Position numbers and translations under genes: made by a program. Shown here piece by piece: positions 45,630 to 59,800 of a DNA stretch of 64,000 nucleotides. Source of the stretch: Chrysemys picta bellii (Eukaryota; Chordata; Testudines; Emydidae); the NCBI RefSeq assembly GCF_011386835.1, contig NC_088795.1, positions 14,551,441 to 14,615,440 of the forward strand, written 5' to 3'. Below the pieces are notes generated by a model. The model worked only from the letters and a program-made list of their open reading frames with translations. It had not been told where the DNA came from and made no database searches. Within the stretch, counting starts at the first letter, position 1, and each line of letters starts with the position of its first letter.

Positions 45630-47700
45630 CTAGGAGGAAAAGCACCCCACACAATCAGACGATTTCGGTGCCCTTCAAAACTAGTTGAGTTCTGGTCTGC
45701 CACTCCCACCATGAATCTCTTCCCTCCTTACCCCTCAGTTAGGTCCTTCCTTGCCAACCCCTGCGTCTCCTTCCTGGCCATCTTTCTGTCACCCAAGAAC
45801 CCCATTGGAAGTAAACCCCATAGTTTTCACATTGCGTTGTCTGTGACCGATGCTTCACCATCAGTTGAATGTGGGTGGCTGAGATGTTGCCAGGAATATA
45901 GCTGACAGAAATGCTGCACATTCCTTTCATGGAAGCTTCCTAAAATGTAGGCTTCTGTCCCACAAGCTTTTGTACTAAACTTGCCGCCTTCCATCGCAAA
46001 CCAAAGCAGTGCCTCTTCCACCCACTCCAGTCTCAGGAGGAATGGACAGGAACACCTTAGCTGTGTTAGCCTTCGGGACTCCTCTGCTCGTTCTAGCTTC
46101 TTCTGTACCTGGAAGGGGTATGAACTCCTAGGCTGTGTCCGTGGTCTCCAAAACGAATGACCGGTTGAATGATGAAAAAGGAATCCCACTGGCTTTGTTT
46201 TTTGATTGTTCCCCAGAGTGAGAGATTTCAAAACTTGGCTGATTCCTAAAATGTTTGCTGGCGGGGTGCTGTCTTGGCACCCTTGGCACTGGTGAGAATT
46301 AAAGAGCGTGGCTGGGATCCAAGCAGCTCATTGATGGTGTCATACCCCCAGAAGTAAAACCAGAAGGTGAAGAAAAGCGGTATTTATTTAACAAAGCTGA
46401 TTATTTTCTTATGACAGTTAGTTGTTTATTTTAGACCTGTCACTACTCCAGCTGTGATATAGCAAATAGATTTAAATGCCATCCCTGTCCTTTAATTCCT
46501 CATCATTAGGGATATACCCTAGGAAGAGGGCATGCTTATGTGTGTGCAAACACAGACACCCAATGGAATGAATGATGTAGTGCAGCCCCAGAGTTATTTA
46601 TTTTAATAGGTCAGATGTTTCTGACCTGGGACAGGCCCTGATGAAGGGCGGAGAGTGTAAGACACATACAAAGGCTTTGCTTGCCGACATGGTGTGCTTG
46701 GGGCTCACTTCGCATCATTCTCAGGCTATGACATCCCCAAACTCCCAAAGAAAAGTCCCATGTATAATTTCATACGGTTGTCATCCCATATTTAGAAATG
46801 ACTAAACTTGTTCAGTGCCAGGAGAATGCATTCCTTTACTTGCCCTCTTCTGACTAACTTTATTGTAGTTAACCTTTCAGTGGACTACCTGATCTGTCCA
46901 CTCCACTCCACCCCATGCATACACAGGAAATGCCTGCCTCCAGCTGTCTTCTCAGCCCACCTTTCCTGCTTCCAGGCTCCTCTCGGACATCCTATCATTT
47001 ATCTGCACCTCTACAAGCTCTGATTAGTGTGACCCTGCCATTCAGGCTGAATTTCTGAATGGGCATTTGTAATATGCATTGTTTCCAGGTGAAAATGATC
47101 TAATTGCATGGCGTGTTTGTGATCCTGACTGGCCTGAGACGAAGCTATTTGGCCTGAATTTCTTAGGCAAATCATAAAATGTGGTCTAGAGTACCTAAAT
47201 ATTTGTCTAACAACCTTTCACTTTTATAAATCAAACCAAGGTTCAGACCAGTTAGTCTTGTGGGTTACCTACTCTTCAAACGTCGGAGCCTAAAGTTAGC
47301 CATCTACATCAATATGTTCATACCTAAATACTGTACCTGTTTTAGGCACATAATACAGACTTGGCATGTAGGTACCGAACATTCTAAAACATCTCTGTTT
47401 AATTGAAAACAAAATACCTGCAAAATTTCCTTCCATATATCTGACCTGAAGCTTAGAACAATCAAACTGGAGAGCATGCCAAAAGAATCCATCCCAGGTT
47501 GTGTGCAGATGCACAGTATGTTGGGAAAATTAGATGTCAGGGTTATACTTGAATCAAGATAGACCACCTGTAAAGCTGTGGCTTCTGAACCTTACTGAGT
47601 ATTAATATATTCAGGATTGTCTCCCAGCAGCTTGGGACACAGGGCACCCATCCTGATTCTGATTGAATGCTCTTTCCAGTGCTGCTTCCTTGATTTTGAT
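45630..47700. other. intergenic upstream of PPEF2; no feature recognised
   Basis: No exon-like or repeat-like pattern I can name on either strand. Confidence 0.4.
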
Positions 47701-47746
47701 GATACTGTATTTATTTGCAACCCCATAGAAACATCGTTTGGAGATC

Positions 47747-47801
47747 ATGGGATGTGGTAGTTCCACAAATGCCTACTACTTCCTGCGGAAATCGGAAAAA
47801 G
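47747..47801 (+). CDS. PPEF2: PPEF2 first coding exon (start codon)
   Basis: Acceptor ccccatag (47,728), ATG at 47,747, donor AAAAAG|gtgagt. [18 protein letters not shown] plus one base, which joins the IQ exon to give K-A-F-K as in mammalian PPEF2 (ER-AFKAA). Confidence 0.92.
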
Positions 47802-50800
47802 GTGAGTGTCTCTCATAAAATATTTCAGTCTTTCCTGGTGGATTATAAAGGTCCTGCTAGAAAGTCACGAATATTCAGTATAGAGATGCATCAGCTGTAT
47901 TGCCTGATGACGTTGTATAGTTGAGTGTCCCATAAAAAAAGACATTCGGTTCCCAAAGAAGATAATGGTAAATAGCTTTTAGCTGAGGCTGAGATTAAAG
48001 GCAGAGGCAAAGCTGTGAAGCAAAGCAAATCTGTTGCCGTTGTTGCCCACGTTAATTTGTCAGTTACTGGTAAACATGCATGTATTGTGCTCCCATGCTC
48101 TGATAGTGAGAGCTGTGCTGGCATGAACGCTACTTTCTACGGACTTTGAAACTGAAACCAAAACGAGGGCTGGTTTGTGCAGTGAGTTTGCCAAACCAAA
48201 CTGGGATGATGGAGAATTAAGCGCTTTGGCTCTTTGAGAGGTTAGATTTTGTGGTTAAGCAGGTTGACAGTGTCTATTTTAAATTGTGTTAATGCAATGA
48301 TCTTCTTGTCTCGTCACTTGTGATTGGGCTTGACAGAGTTCGATTTTTAGTTTTTCGAATTAAAATTGATCACGTCAATGTTTATTTTTGAGCTTTTTTT
48401 ATTTTTCTCTATTTTAGTTTTCACAGATCTAGTTTCATGAGGCCAGCTATATGATGGCAATAATGTGTATTTGTAGCTCTAATATAGTATAAACTGATTG
48501 TTTTGTTTATTTTGGAAATAAATGAAATAAAAAATCAGTTTCTCAACAGAATGCATCAGTTATCTAAGGCTACATAACAGTATTGGAATCATTTTGAAAA
48601 AAATCAGCGTTTTGATTTTTTTTTTTTAACTGAAACCATTCAGCAAAACAGACACAAATTATTGCAATGTTTTGGTGGCACCGAATCTGCATTTATCGCC
48701 CAAAAAAGTTTTGGTCAAAAAACCTTGCCCAGCTGTAAATACAATAAGGCATCTAGACATTGATAACCATGGTACGTTAAGTTCAGTGAAGTCCGTATAT
48801 ATTGTTAACTATGTTCTGTATGTTCCTATGTGTTCCTCCACATTCCCAAGTAATCTCGGTAAATGCAGCCAGTATCTTACATAAGTATGTTGTATGCAGT
48901 GTTGTTATATCCATGTCAGTCCCAGGGTATGAGAGAGACAAGGTGGGTGAGGTAATATCTTTTATTGGAGCAACTTCTGTTGGTGAGAGAGACAAGCTTT
49001 AAAGCATGGCTCTCTCACCAATAAAGATATTGCCTCACCCACCTTGTCTCTCTAATAAGTATTTTGTAAACATTAGGGTTAAAGAGCTCCATGTCACACA
49101 GGGTGCTCCTGGTAGCACAAACACAATAGATACCCTTGTATGTTCCATGTGCAGAGATACCCCTAACAGAGCATCTTAAACCTTTAACCAAGGCCCTGTC
49201 CACTATGCAGCCATGGTATTTGTTGCTGAGTCTATCACATACCCTAGAATCATGCTTCAGTATCTTTGTTTTAACTGTTAATTGTTTCCAGCTCTTATGG
49301 TTGTGACAACCACTTTGAAAGGATAGCTGAGTGTACACCTGTTCAGTACTGCCTTCCTGAGTCCATAGAGAACCTGAAATACTAGCTCTCAGTGGCGACA
49401 ACGGCTTCATTAATTTCAAATGCCTGTTAACTCTGAAACCTACAGATGACATTTTAAATAGAAACATTACTAATTTCATTGCTGATCATTTTACCAGAAA
49501 CATCCAGTTAATGTTTATCCGCAATCCCAAACTGCATCCCAAGCTGCCAAAAGACTCACATGCCGTGTACCTGGCTGTCAAAATAATCAGCTTTCTCCTG
49601 CCGACTTCCCATACAGCTGCGCTTGTCAGTTAAAAACGAGATCTGTGGCATACTGAAAACTAGAACATAAAATGGAATTTAATTTAAAATAAATAAAACC
49701 TAGGAGACCGGTCTGAGTGTAATACTCATTTTCAGATTTCATTCATTTAAAAACTGTCTGTTATTTAATGAGACTGTAACAGAATGTGTCTGCTACATCA
49801 GAGTACTACAGAACCAAAGGTGTTGCTGTGGGGTTCAGGCCCAGCTTGCTGTAGCATATACAGGGGCTTGTCTCTAACAACTGAACGTAATCTTCAGCTT
49901 TTCTTCAGACGAGGAATCTGAGTTTTAAGCTATGCATGTGCAACTAAATATTGGATCTGTTATTTGGTCCAAATTGTCCCGTGTCCACAAAATCCATGTG
50001 GATTCCCTGCCTCTGCAGTTGCATTACTGGTTTTTCCTGGACCTTTCAGAGCTCTGTCGAGAAGGATTAGAGGCAGAGCCAGATGGACACACATCATCTT
50101 CCACCAGCTCCATGGCCATTCTGCGGGCAGTAACCCTGCATTCTGTGGAATCACCTGGGAATGTTTCTGGTGGAAGACATGGGCTGCAGAAACCCTGGCA
50201 GCATGATTCCATTAGACCCATGCTGCAGTGGAACCAGGAAGGGGACAGCCTGGACAGGGAGCCCAAGAAAGAGTGCAGAAGGCCAGGACTGCACACACAT
50301 CTCAAAGGAGCCACTGGGACCAAGCCCCTGCCCACTTCCCAGCGAGGTGATCTCCGATCTCTCTGATGGAACAGTGGAGAGGACGCTCCACAAGAGAAAC
50401 TTCAAAAACGTCATTTCAACATACTAGATAATTGTCCACTTCTAACCTCTGAGTCTCTTAGATGGGGAAAGCACCGCTATAAAACCAAAACCCCACAGCC
50501 TCCCCTTGTAGCTCTAGTGTGAAATTCCCACTTCTGATGCTGTTATCATGAACAAGAAGCCCAGATCCTCAACTGCGGTAAATTGGTGTAGATTGAGGTC
50601 GTGGAGCTTGGCTGAGATAGCCAGATGCACAGCTGGTGTATCTAGAGTTCTCCACCAATTCCAGTTCCCATGTGAATACTTAATTTTCTTTTATTTGAAG
50701 GCCATTCCATTCACTTAATGTGGACAGGATTGGTTAGACTAATTTCCAGTGAGGAATCCAAGTGTGTCGTTTGAGTCTCCCTTTCCCTTCTTTTCAGGCT

Positions 50801-53800
50801 TGAGATCATTGCATAAGCGCCCTGAAGTTAATGAAAGTCTTTCCCGGTGGGCTTTGGATTAGGATCTCAGGGTACATCTACACTACAGGGGGGAGTCGAT
50901 TTAAGATACGCAAATTCAGCTACGTGAATAGCGTAGCTGAATTCGACGTATCGCAGCCGACTTACCCTGCTGTGAGGACGGCGGCAAAATCGACTTCTGC
51001 GGCTTTCTGTCGACGGCGCTTACTCCCACCTCCGCTGGTGGAGTAAGAGCGTCGATTTGGGGATCGATTGTCACGTCCCGACGGGACACGATAAATCGAT
51101 CCCCGAGAGGTCGATTTCTACCCGCCGATTCAGGCGGGTAGTGTAGACCTAGCCTAAGAGCAGAGATCTGCCTTTTTGAAGCTGGTTCTTTTTTAACCAT
51201 TTGGGGCTTTCTCCATTTTTAATTCGTCTGAGAGTTTCCCGCTGCAGCCAGAGTCCCTGCATATGTCTGAGTAAAATGTAACCCCATTTGTTTTATTAAT
51301 GCTACAACAGGCCACCAGGGAGCTGCCTTCTCTCTCACGTCCTACCTGCTGCAGGTCGGTTGACTTGGCCTCAAACTGATCCTATGTCTCATCTGCTTTT
51401 TGTACATTGCCTGATGCTCCAATGTGATGTTTTGCTGAGCAGTGTGTAAACCTTGTGTCACATCCTCCATAGGACAGAATGGTTTTGTCCATTTGTTCGC
51501 ATTGGGAAGCAAGGGCGTTGTTGCTTCCTTGAACTTGTTCTCCTGAGCACCCCAACTTTCCTGAATGTTTGAAATTATGGATTGGGAGAGGTGCCTGTTA
51601 AGTAGCCACTGAATGGGGCTATAACCTTTTGTAGCTCTGACCCCTCCGCTGACTGAAGTCAGAACTAAACTTCAGTCTCCACCCAGCATTCCTGTGTGCC
51701 AGGTACTCAGGGCAGGCGCAACCCATTAGTGACCTAGGCGGTCGCCTAGGGCGCTAACATTTGGGGGGCGGTGACCGCGGCGGCCGGATCTTCGGCCGCC
51801 CCGGTTGTCGGCGGTATTTCGGGGGCGGGACCTTCCACCGCTTAGTGCAGCAAAAAAGCTGGCAGCGCTCCTGCAGGTACTTATTGCAGGGTGTCAATAG
51901 AAAATGTACTCTTCAGGGTGTGGGTGGGGGAGGGAATGGAGCAAACCAAGCCACTTGAAACACTAGGAACCAGGCAGCAAATAAGACGTGGGTGAGGTGC
52001 TTTTACATTTTCCTTATAGTGAATGACATTGTGGTCAATCTGGAGAGGGTGAAATCTTCCATCTTGCTATACACGGCAGGGCCAGAGGCACTGGAGATCA
52101 GTGAGGCATACAAGCAGGAACATGAAGGGGACTCCAGACTGCTAGACAATTATCTAGGGTTGCCAGTTTTGGTTGGACGTGTTCCTGGAGGTTTCATCAC
52201 ATGACATAGTCTTTAACTAAAGATTAATCTTCAATTCCTGGAGACTCCAGGACAATCCTCAGCAAAAATGTCACTTGTGCCAGGGCTTATTTTCTTTTCG
52301 TATGGTAACTGTATTATTTGGGAAATATGGTAGTATGTGACTGTCAGTGAAGACTGCATTGCAATGCATGTGCACAGAGGGGCAGTGGTGAAGATGTGTA
52401 TGGGCTTAATGTTGTTATTTCTTGACTTTTGTATGTTTAGGCATGTAACCTTAATGTTATCTCAGAGCAGGATAGATTCTGCGCTGCTTATGCGTCAGTT
52501 TAAAATTTGCCAAAATAACGCACCTTACTTCGTATTTTTGTTGAGCTATCTTAAAGTTGCTAAGAATCATAAATCTTCACTTAGGGTAGGGAACTGATGC
52601 TGTTGATTGATCTACTTTTGATACTGTGTAGAGGTTTGAAAGTAGGGTTTCCTTAATTACACAGGCATTAAATTAAAATCAGTCCATTCAACTACCTAGT
52701 TGTATTTCTAATGTGCTCATCACTGTGGTATCTAGGCAGGTTGACGTTCTTCCAGGGAAGTTTAATTAAGGGATACTCCTGGAGAAGTCTCATTTGAGTG
52801 ACCAGATTTGGTTATTAATGATTTCAGACAAGGTGAAAAGGGCAATATTTTAGTCACCATTGATTTGTTTTTTTTTAAATTGTATTTGCTACAATGAATG
52901 GGCATATTTTAGTTTCTGATTACCTCTGCTTGGGTTTGCTGAACAAACAGAGTTATATCCTCTAGTGAATAGTTAAGTGTTGGTGTGTATCTGCTGTTCA
53001 GTTTATTGCCCAGATCCTCATAAAATGTGGAAAAAATCTGTTTCTTTTCTTCTTTCTTCTTTAATTCAGTGCAAACACTGCCAGATGCAGCTCACCCAGG
53101 TAAGTTGGTTGATTAGAAGACCTGGCTTTTTCAGTTGTGCAATTGTAATGATGTATAAAGCAGCACAACAAAACAGTCGCTTACTTTAGCAGCACTAAAT
53201 GACTCACGTGATGTTAGATGCTCAGTGTATGGTCACTATTGAATCTTTTGTGGACTTAGAAGATCTGGTTTTAAATGTAAGTGACTGGTAACTCAACTTT
53301 CTGAGGGCTGTCTTTGCTGTTTCTAATGTGCAGTGGCTTTAGGGAAAGAGGGAAGGACTGCTTTACGTAGGGAGACTGGGTTTATATTTCAGTCCATGAA
53401 TTCAATTTAAGACCCTTTATTGGTCCTGGTTTCCCAGCTGGCTTTATTGGGTGGAAATGGCTTTTCCCAACGGGGGACAAATACGTGGCAATGGGCTCTT
53501 TAATCTCACAGACGAACGTCGGACAATATCCAGTGGCTAGAGGTTGAAACTACACAAATTCAGACCAGAAATAAGGTGTATGTTTTTTAACAGCAAGGAT
53601 AATTAGCCATTGGAACAACTTACCAAGGGTTGTGGGGGGAAGTCTCCATCGCTGGCAATTTTAAAATCAAGATGCGATGTTTTTCTGAAAGATCTGCTCT
53701 AGGAAATCTTGTGGGGAAGTTCTGTGGCTTGTGTCAGACAGGAGGTCAGACGAGGTGAGCACAGTGCTGGCCTTGGAAGCTATGAATCTGCCGAGCGTGA

Positions 53801-56800
53801 GGATTGAGACCTCATCTCTCGTGTGTGTAATCTGTCACTTCCAGCTTGGATTACTGCAGTGTGCTCCATGCCGACCTAACCTTGCAGACCGCTGGGCTGC
53901 TGCAGAACATGGTTGGCCATAGAGAGTACATTACACTTAACAGTCCAAAGGCTGCTCTAGCTTCCTGTTTGCCCCCAGGTGCAATTTCAGGTATTCATTT
54001 TGATCTTGAAATCTTTGCCTGGTTTAGGTCCTTGCAACCTGAGCTATCTGCCTCCTCTCATGTCCCATTGCCCTGGTGAGATCAGCTGAGGTGCTGTTAC
54101 TAAGTCCTTAGATTTGAACAATTGAGGTTGGTAGCCTCAAATTCACTCAAACCCACTAGTCTGAGGTCACAAGTTTGCAGCCATTTATAGGGCAGCGTGC
54201 AAAATATGTGTGTTCATTGTGGCTTTTGACTGTGATGGGTTACAGTAGAACCTTGGAGTTATGAACACCAGAGTTATGATCTGACCAGTCAACCACACAC
54301 TTCACTTGGAACCAGAAAGTACACTATCAGGCAGCAGCGGAGACCAAAAAAAAAAAAAAGGAAATACAATACAGTACTGTGTTAAATGTAAACTACTAAA
54401 AAAATCAAGGGAAAGCAGCATTTTTCTTCTGCATAGTAAAGTTTCAAAGCTGTATTAAGTCAATGTTCAGTTGTAAACTTTTGACAGAACCACCATAACG
54501 TTTTGTTCAGAGTTATGAACAACCTCCATTCCCAAGGTGTTCGTCACTCAGAGGTTCTACTGTACTGGGTGTCCTTGTTTTTAGGGTTGTTTGGATGTTG
54601 CCTTTGTGTTCAGGTTTTTATTAGCGCAGGGAATAGCTGTAAATTCAGGGATTGCTTAATCAATGAATAAAATACAAAGCACTACTGATATGTGTGTGCT
54701 AAGTATTAGCACGTTTCATTGGCAGGAAGCATGTTTCAAACCCAGGCGGTGGCTTTTGTGTGTTTCCAGTGGTTCTGGGGAGTAGACGCTTGTTTCCTAT
54801 AGAGGAATGCATGGATTGGAGGCTTACCTCAGAGCGGATGGGCAAGACTAGCCTACAAAAACGTGCTGCGAGCTAGGTTAAAGCAGAGGTAGAGATTTCA
54901 GGTTTGCTTCATCTCTGTGTTAGGCTAGTTCTGTGCCAGTGTAACCCTTCTGAAATAAGTGTAGTGACAGCTGTGTAAAACTGGAGTAGCAGTGATGAAT
55001 CAGGCCCTGTATTTATTTGACTTAGAGCAGGCAAAGCCCAGCTTTATTAAGGTACTGGATAGGGTTCAGGCCTGGGTTCAAATCTGGGCTCTGCCACCGG
55101 CTCTCTTTGTGACCTTGGGCAAATCCCTTAATCTCCCTATGCCCCAGCTCCCATCTGTAAAATGAGAATAATGATACGTGAGAGTCAAAAGGTGGTGGAA
55201 ATTCTTATTTAGAGTTAAGCTTTTTGAGGCAGGATTTGGTTAAATAATAACAGTGCCATGAGGAGCCACCAGGGAGAGCTAGAAGTGTCCTGGGAGTCTC
55301 TGACAATAGAGAGAGATCTATGGGATCAGACTTTTCTTTTATGACAGTGAAAAAAGTGTTTCTTAGTTAGGATTTACCCTGAAGATAGTGTCATGTTAAC
55401 ATCTGAGCTGGCTGGGAAATTTTCAGCAAAACAAATGGAAAATACCCATTTGTTGAAGTAGAAACCTGTCTGATTCAACTAAACTTTCTCTGGAAGGTTT
55501 CCTGAGTCTGGGATGGAACGTAGAGAGAGAGACAGACCCCATAATAGCCAAGAGCCTGGTGGTTTGGGCACTCACCTGGGATATGGGAGACCAAGTTCAA
55601 GAACTTGCTCTCTCTGATTTGGGGCAGGGTCTTGAACCTGGCATCCCACATCTCAGGTGAGTGCCATAACCAGTGGGCTACTGGCTAGTCTCAGGTTTCT
55701 CTCGTTCTCTCATTTTTAAATGGGGAAAGATCTTAGTTTCATCCTGATACGAAACCAAATGCCAGAATGGAATTCTCTTTTTCTGGCCAGCCCGAGTTAA
55801 TCCTTTCCTACGATTCACTTGTGAAGGAGAAAACTCCCTTCTTTCCCTGCATGGCTGGGAGGGAGAAGAGCACTTTCCCAGGTGCTGAGATACAGCAGCT
55901 CAGCTCTCTGGTTCTGTTTTTTGTGTCACAGCCTTCAAGGCCGCTGTCCTGATCCAGAGATGGTATCGACGCTATGTTGCCCGGCTAGAGATGCGCCGAA
56001 GGTGCACGTGGAGGATTTTCCAATCCATAGAGTACTCCTGTGAGCAGGATCAGATCAAGGTACGGTGCTAAAGAGAAGGAGAGAATGGAAGCGTATGCCC
56101 TCTGTCGTTGTCGTCTTCATAATTCTTATCGGGCATAGTGCTTTGCAGACCCACACAATCCTTTCCCAGAGAGGAAGGCCCTGGGATGAGACTTTGGAGG
56201 CCTGGGTTCAGTTCCCAATTGTGCAGCAGACTTTCTGGGCGGCCTTGGGCAAATCACTTACTTATCCTTTGTGCCTCTGTTCCCTTTCTGTACAATGGGA
56301 ATAATACAACTCCTGTTGCCTGTTTAAATTGGAATCTTTTTAGAGCAGAGACTATGTGCATGTACAGGGCTTTGCACATGCCATCTTTTAGCATTTTATC
56401 TAAATCAAGTGGGCCCTGATTGGGTTGAGGCCTTTAGGAGCAACTGCAATAAAAATTGAGCGGTGATGAAGACAAAATACAAGACCCACTGTATGTGTGT
56501 GGGCGGAGGGGAATGGATGAGACGAGGGGAGGAGAAGGGTGACTATAGGATCATGTGGTAGGTAGGTGAGTAATAGGCATATTTAGAGACTTCGACAATT
56601 GGGTTTTAAATATAGAGGAATTTTTTCGCAAGCTTCTCTGTTCCTCTTGCTTATGTTTGTTCTCTGTTCTGCCTGAGTAGGCATGAGCTGCATGACACTT
56701 CCTGCCAATGAGCAGATGGCATCTCGAGGCTTTTGTGGTAGACATCTGAAAGCCGTTTCTGTGGCTCCTTGGCAGGGAAAGTTGTCTCCTGCAATGAAAT

Positions 56801-59800
56801 AGCAGCTCCTGATCTACTGCCTCCTTTGTTTATATTTCATACTTGGTATTAGTTAATGTCTGTTTTCTGGTAAGGTGTTGACATCCATATGGCTTCCTAG
56901 CCCCCTTCTGGCTCTTTTCACGTTCAGGGCCAGCACATGCTTGGGGCGGCGGGGGGTTGGGAGGGCAGCGGCGCGGCGTGGCATTCCGTGTGGGTGCTCC
57001 GGCGGCGTGGCGCTCGGTGGGGGGGCGGCGCGGGCTGCGGCGCTCGGTGGAGGGGTTCCGGTGGCGCGGCATTCCGTGGGGGGGGGCGCTCCAGCGGCGC
57101 GGCGCTCGGCGGGCGGGCTCCGGAGGCGCGGCGATCGGCGGGGGGGGGGGGGAGGGGCGGCATGGGCCGCGGAGCTCGGGGGGGGGGTCTGGCGGCGCAG
57201 CGGGCTCCGGCAGCGCGGTGCTCGGCGGGGGGGCGGCACGGGGCGCGGCGCTCGGGGGGGGTGTGTTTCCGGCGGTGCGGTGCTCGGTGGGGGGGCGGCG
57301 CATTTTTTTGCTGCTTGGGGCAGCAAAAAAGTTAGAGCCGGCCCTGTTCACGGTTGACTTTCTTTTGCGTGTTAGTCCCCGTTCACTTGTATATGATGGA
57401 AGCCAGAAATACTTAATCTTGAAGCCATGGGGAGCAAATGAAATGAGACAGGATTGGGCGTAATTTGGTGTCACAGCTCCTCTGGGGGGGTTTATGAACA
57501 CCAAGAGGGAAGCCACGTGAGCTCTTATTGCTTAACTTGGCTCAGTGTTTTCTCACCTGACTGCCTTTAAGCAGATATTTGCATCTTTTTCTTCAGCATG
57601 TGAGATAGTTTAGATCAGAGAAACGGTAGCTGAAGGGACAATGGAAATCTGGATAGACCCTCAGAGAGGGATGCTGTGATTTCTTGTTTTCCGTACCCCC
57701 ACCTGCAAACTCCCTTGAAATAAGGGAGTGGAGTGAAGCAAAGGTAGTAAGGAAAGGCCTGTCTTTTGCATGCACTCCAGAAGCAGTTATAAGGTAATGC
57801 TCGTCTTCAGCCTGATCCAAAGGCCATTGACATCAGTGGAAAGATTTGCACTGTCTTCACTGGGCATTGGATGAAGCCCTTTATTCTTGGTCTTCCAGGG
57901 CCAGATTTTTTTACTGTTCTATACCCAACATGCTTCCAGTGGGCTGAACTCATCTGAAAATCTGGCTGTTAACAATTAGCATTAAATTGGAAAGATGGTT
58001 AATTAAATATCACTTGACACAATGTATAATTAATTAGTGGAACTCTCCACAGGGGGATATTTTGAGGCAAATGGCTCGGCAAGAGTAAAAAAAAGTTTGG
58101 TTTTTTATCGGACTAAGAGCAGCATCGGTAGTTTCATTGCCCAGGGTAGAAATGAGCAGGACTATCGATCCATCGGCTTCACAGTATAAATTAATAGCCG
58201 CCTAGAGCTCAGGGAGAATTTTCCCCCCAGGGTGTAATATTGCGCAATTGGCTGCATTTTGTGGGTTTTACGTCTTCCACGGAATTATTTTACATTGGCC
58301 TCTTTGGGAGAGTAGATACTGGTCTATGTAGACCACTCTTCTGCTCCGCAATGACCGGATTTGCTGTGTATGCCAAGGAGGTTGTGGAGGCTCAGGTGAA
58401 AAGAGGAACTGTCTTCTGAAGAACACGCCGCGGTAGAGCTTTTAAAGCTTTAGCTCGTGTCTTAGGGTGAATAACATGGCGCTCCTTCTTGTCTTCTACA
58501 GCTTCACAACTTCTTCAGCTACCTTATGGACCACTTCACACCAAGCAGCAGCAAAGAGAGTAAGCCTGTGTATTCCATACGTAGATTGTGGCCCTGAAAG
58601 CTGCATGCTCAGTGCAGGGGGTGGAGAGGGAGGTGGACTCACATGGTTCAACGCCGACACTTCCAGCTGGTTAAGGAGTGACCTCACGGGGATCTGAAGG
58701 GAGACCTGTCTAGATGTCAGATGCACCCATGACTACAATGCCTGCGTTAGAGGGACCGGGATTATAACGCAGGCCTCAGGAGTTTGAAGTGGGGTCAGGA
58801 GTAAAATAGAGAGATCCCTTGGGGGCTCTGGAGCAGCCGCGACCCCTCTAGAAGTTGGAAGCGGGAATAAAAGTACACATCCAGAATATTATTGTTATAA
58901 AGGAGCTTGTCATTGTCAGATGTTCCCTAACTACAATAATCAGGGTCCTGTGGATTCCATAATTCTGCAGCTGCAGTCTCCCCCCTTGAATCTTAATTTT
59001 AAATTTCTAGCCCTCATGCTTGTGGCAAGAACTGTAAAAATATGACTGCAAACCAATGCAGTGCTGCCTTCCTGAGTAGATAGCCTGAAAACAATAGCTC
59101 TAAGGGGTCTGGACTTCCCAGTTTCCCCCAGTGGTGTGTTAACTCTAACTATACAGGTAACATGTCAGCATTAACTATTTCACTGCTGATCACTTTAGTA
59201 AATACATCCAGCTGATGTGCTTATCCCATCATCTCAAAGTGCCTCTCTTGCTTAACTGGGTGCCGCAACTTTTTCTCTACAACATGATTCTGTATTGTCA
59301 CTACAAAATACATTTGGGCTACACTGAAAATCTGGATACAGAGTAAAATACATTGACTATTATTTCAAAATAAATAACACAAGAGACCCTGCCCTGCTTA
59401 TACCATTCATTTTTCACATTTAATTCTGGGGGGAAAAAAACAAAAAGCTCACCACAGACTGGCTGCACCAAAATGCTGCAGAAATCAGGAGGGCTTCCAG
59501 AAATGCTTGCCACAGCACATACTGGGCCTTGCCTACGTCTAGTCCGAGTCATATCTAGAGCTGCTTGGAAATTTTTTGTTGAAATATTTTTTTTCTGCGG
59601 GAAATCCCATTTTTGTCAAAATTGAAACATTTAAAAAAAAATATTGATTTCAGTGAAAATTCCTGCAGAGAGAATAATTTTTTTTTTTCAAAATTTGAAA
59701 ATAATTTCATTTTGGAAAATGTCCGAGTTTCCTTTCAGATGTCTGAATTTCATTTTGGAATTTCAAAATGAAAAGTTTCCAAAACCTCAAAGTTTTCAGA

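Noticed and set aside
45104..45712. Overlapping frames of 194, 148, 132 and 125 codons on both strands
   Set aside because: All fall in the palindromic hAT MITE at 45,290-45,621, whose mirror structure makes similar frames on both strands.
49932..50427. Overlapping + and minus frames (144, 103, 88 codons)
   Set aside because: Overlap on both strands, no domain, in the middle of PPEF2 intron 1.
55540..55690. Possible tRNA gene from the gttcaag box
   Set aside because: The B-box-like word occurs in both arms of a fold-back repeat and no cloverleaf with acceptor stem can be drawn; treated as an old tRNA-like repeat.
56830..57516. Pro-rich 228-codon minus-strand frame and Gly/Arg-rich + frames
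   Set aside because: Produced by the tandem G+C-rich minisatellite inside a MITE. Repetitive low-complexity translation, no domain.
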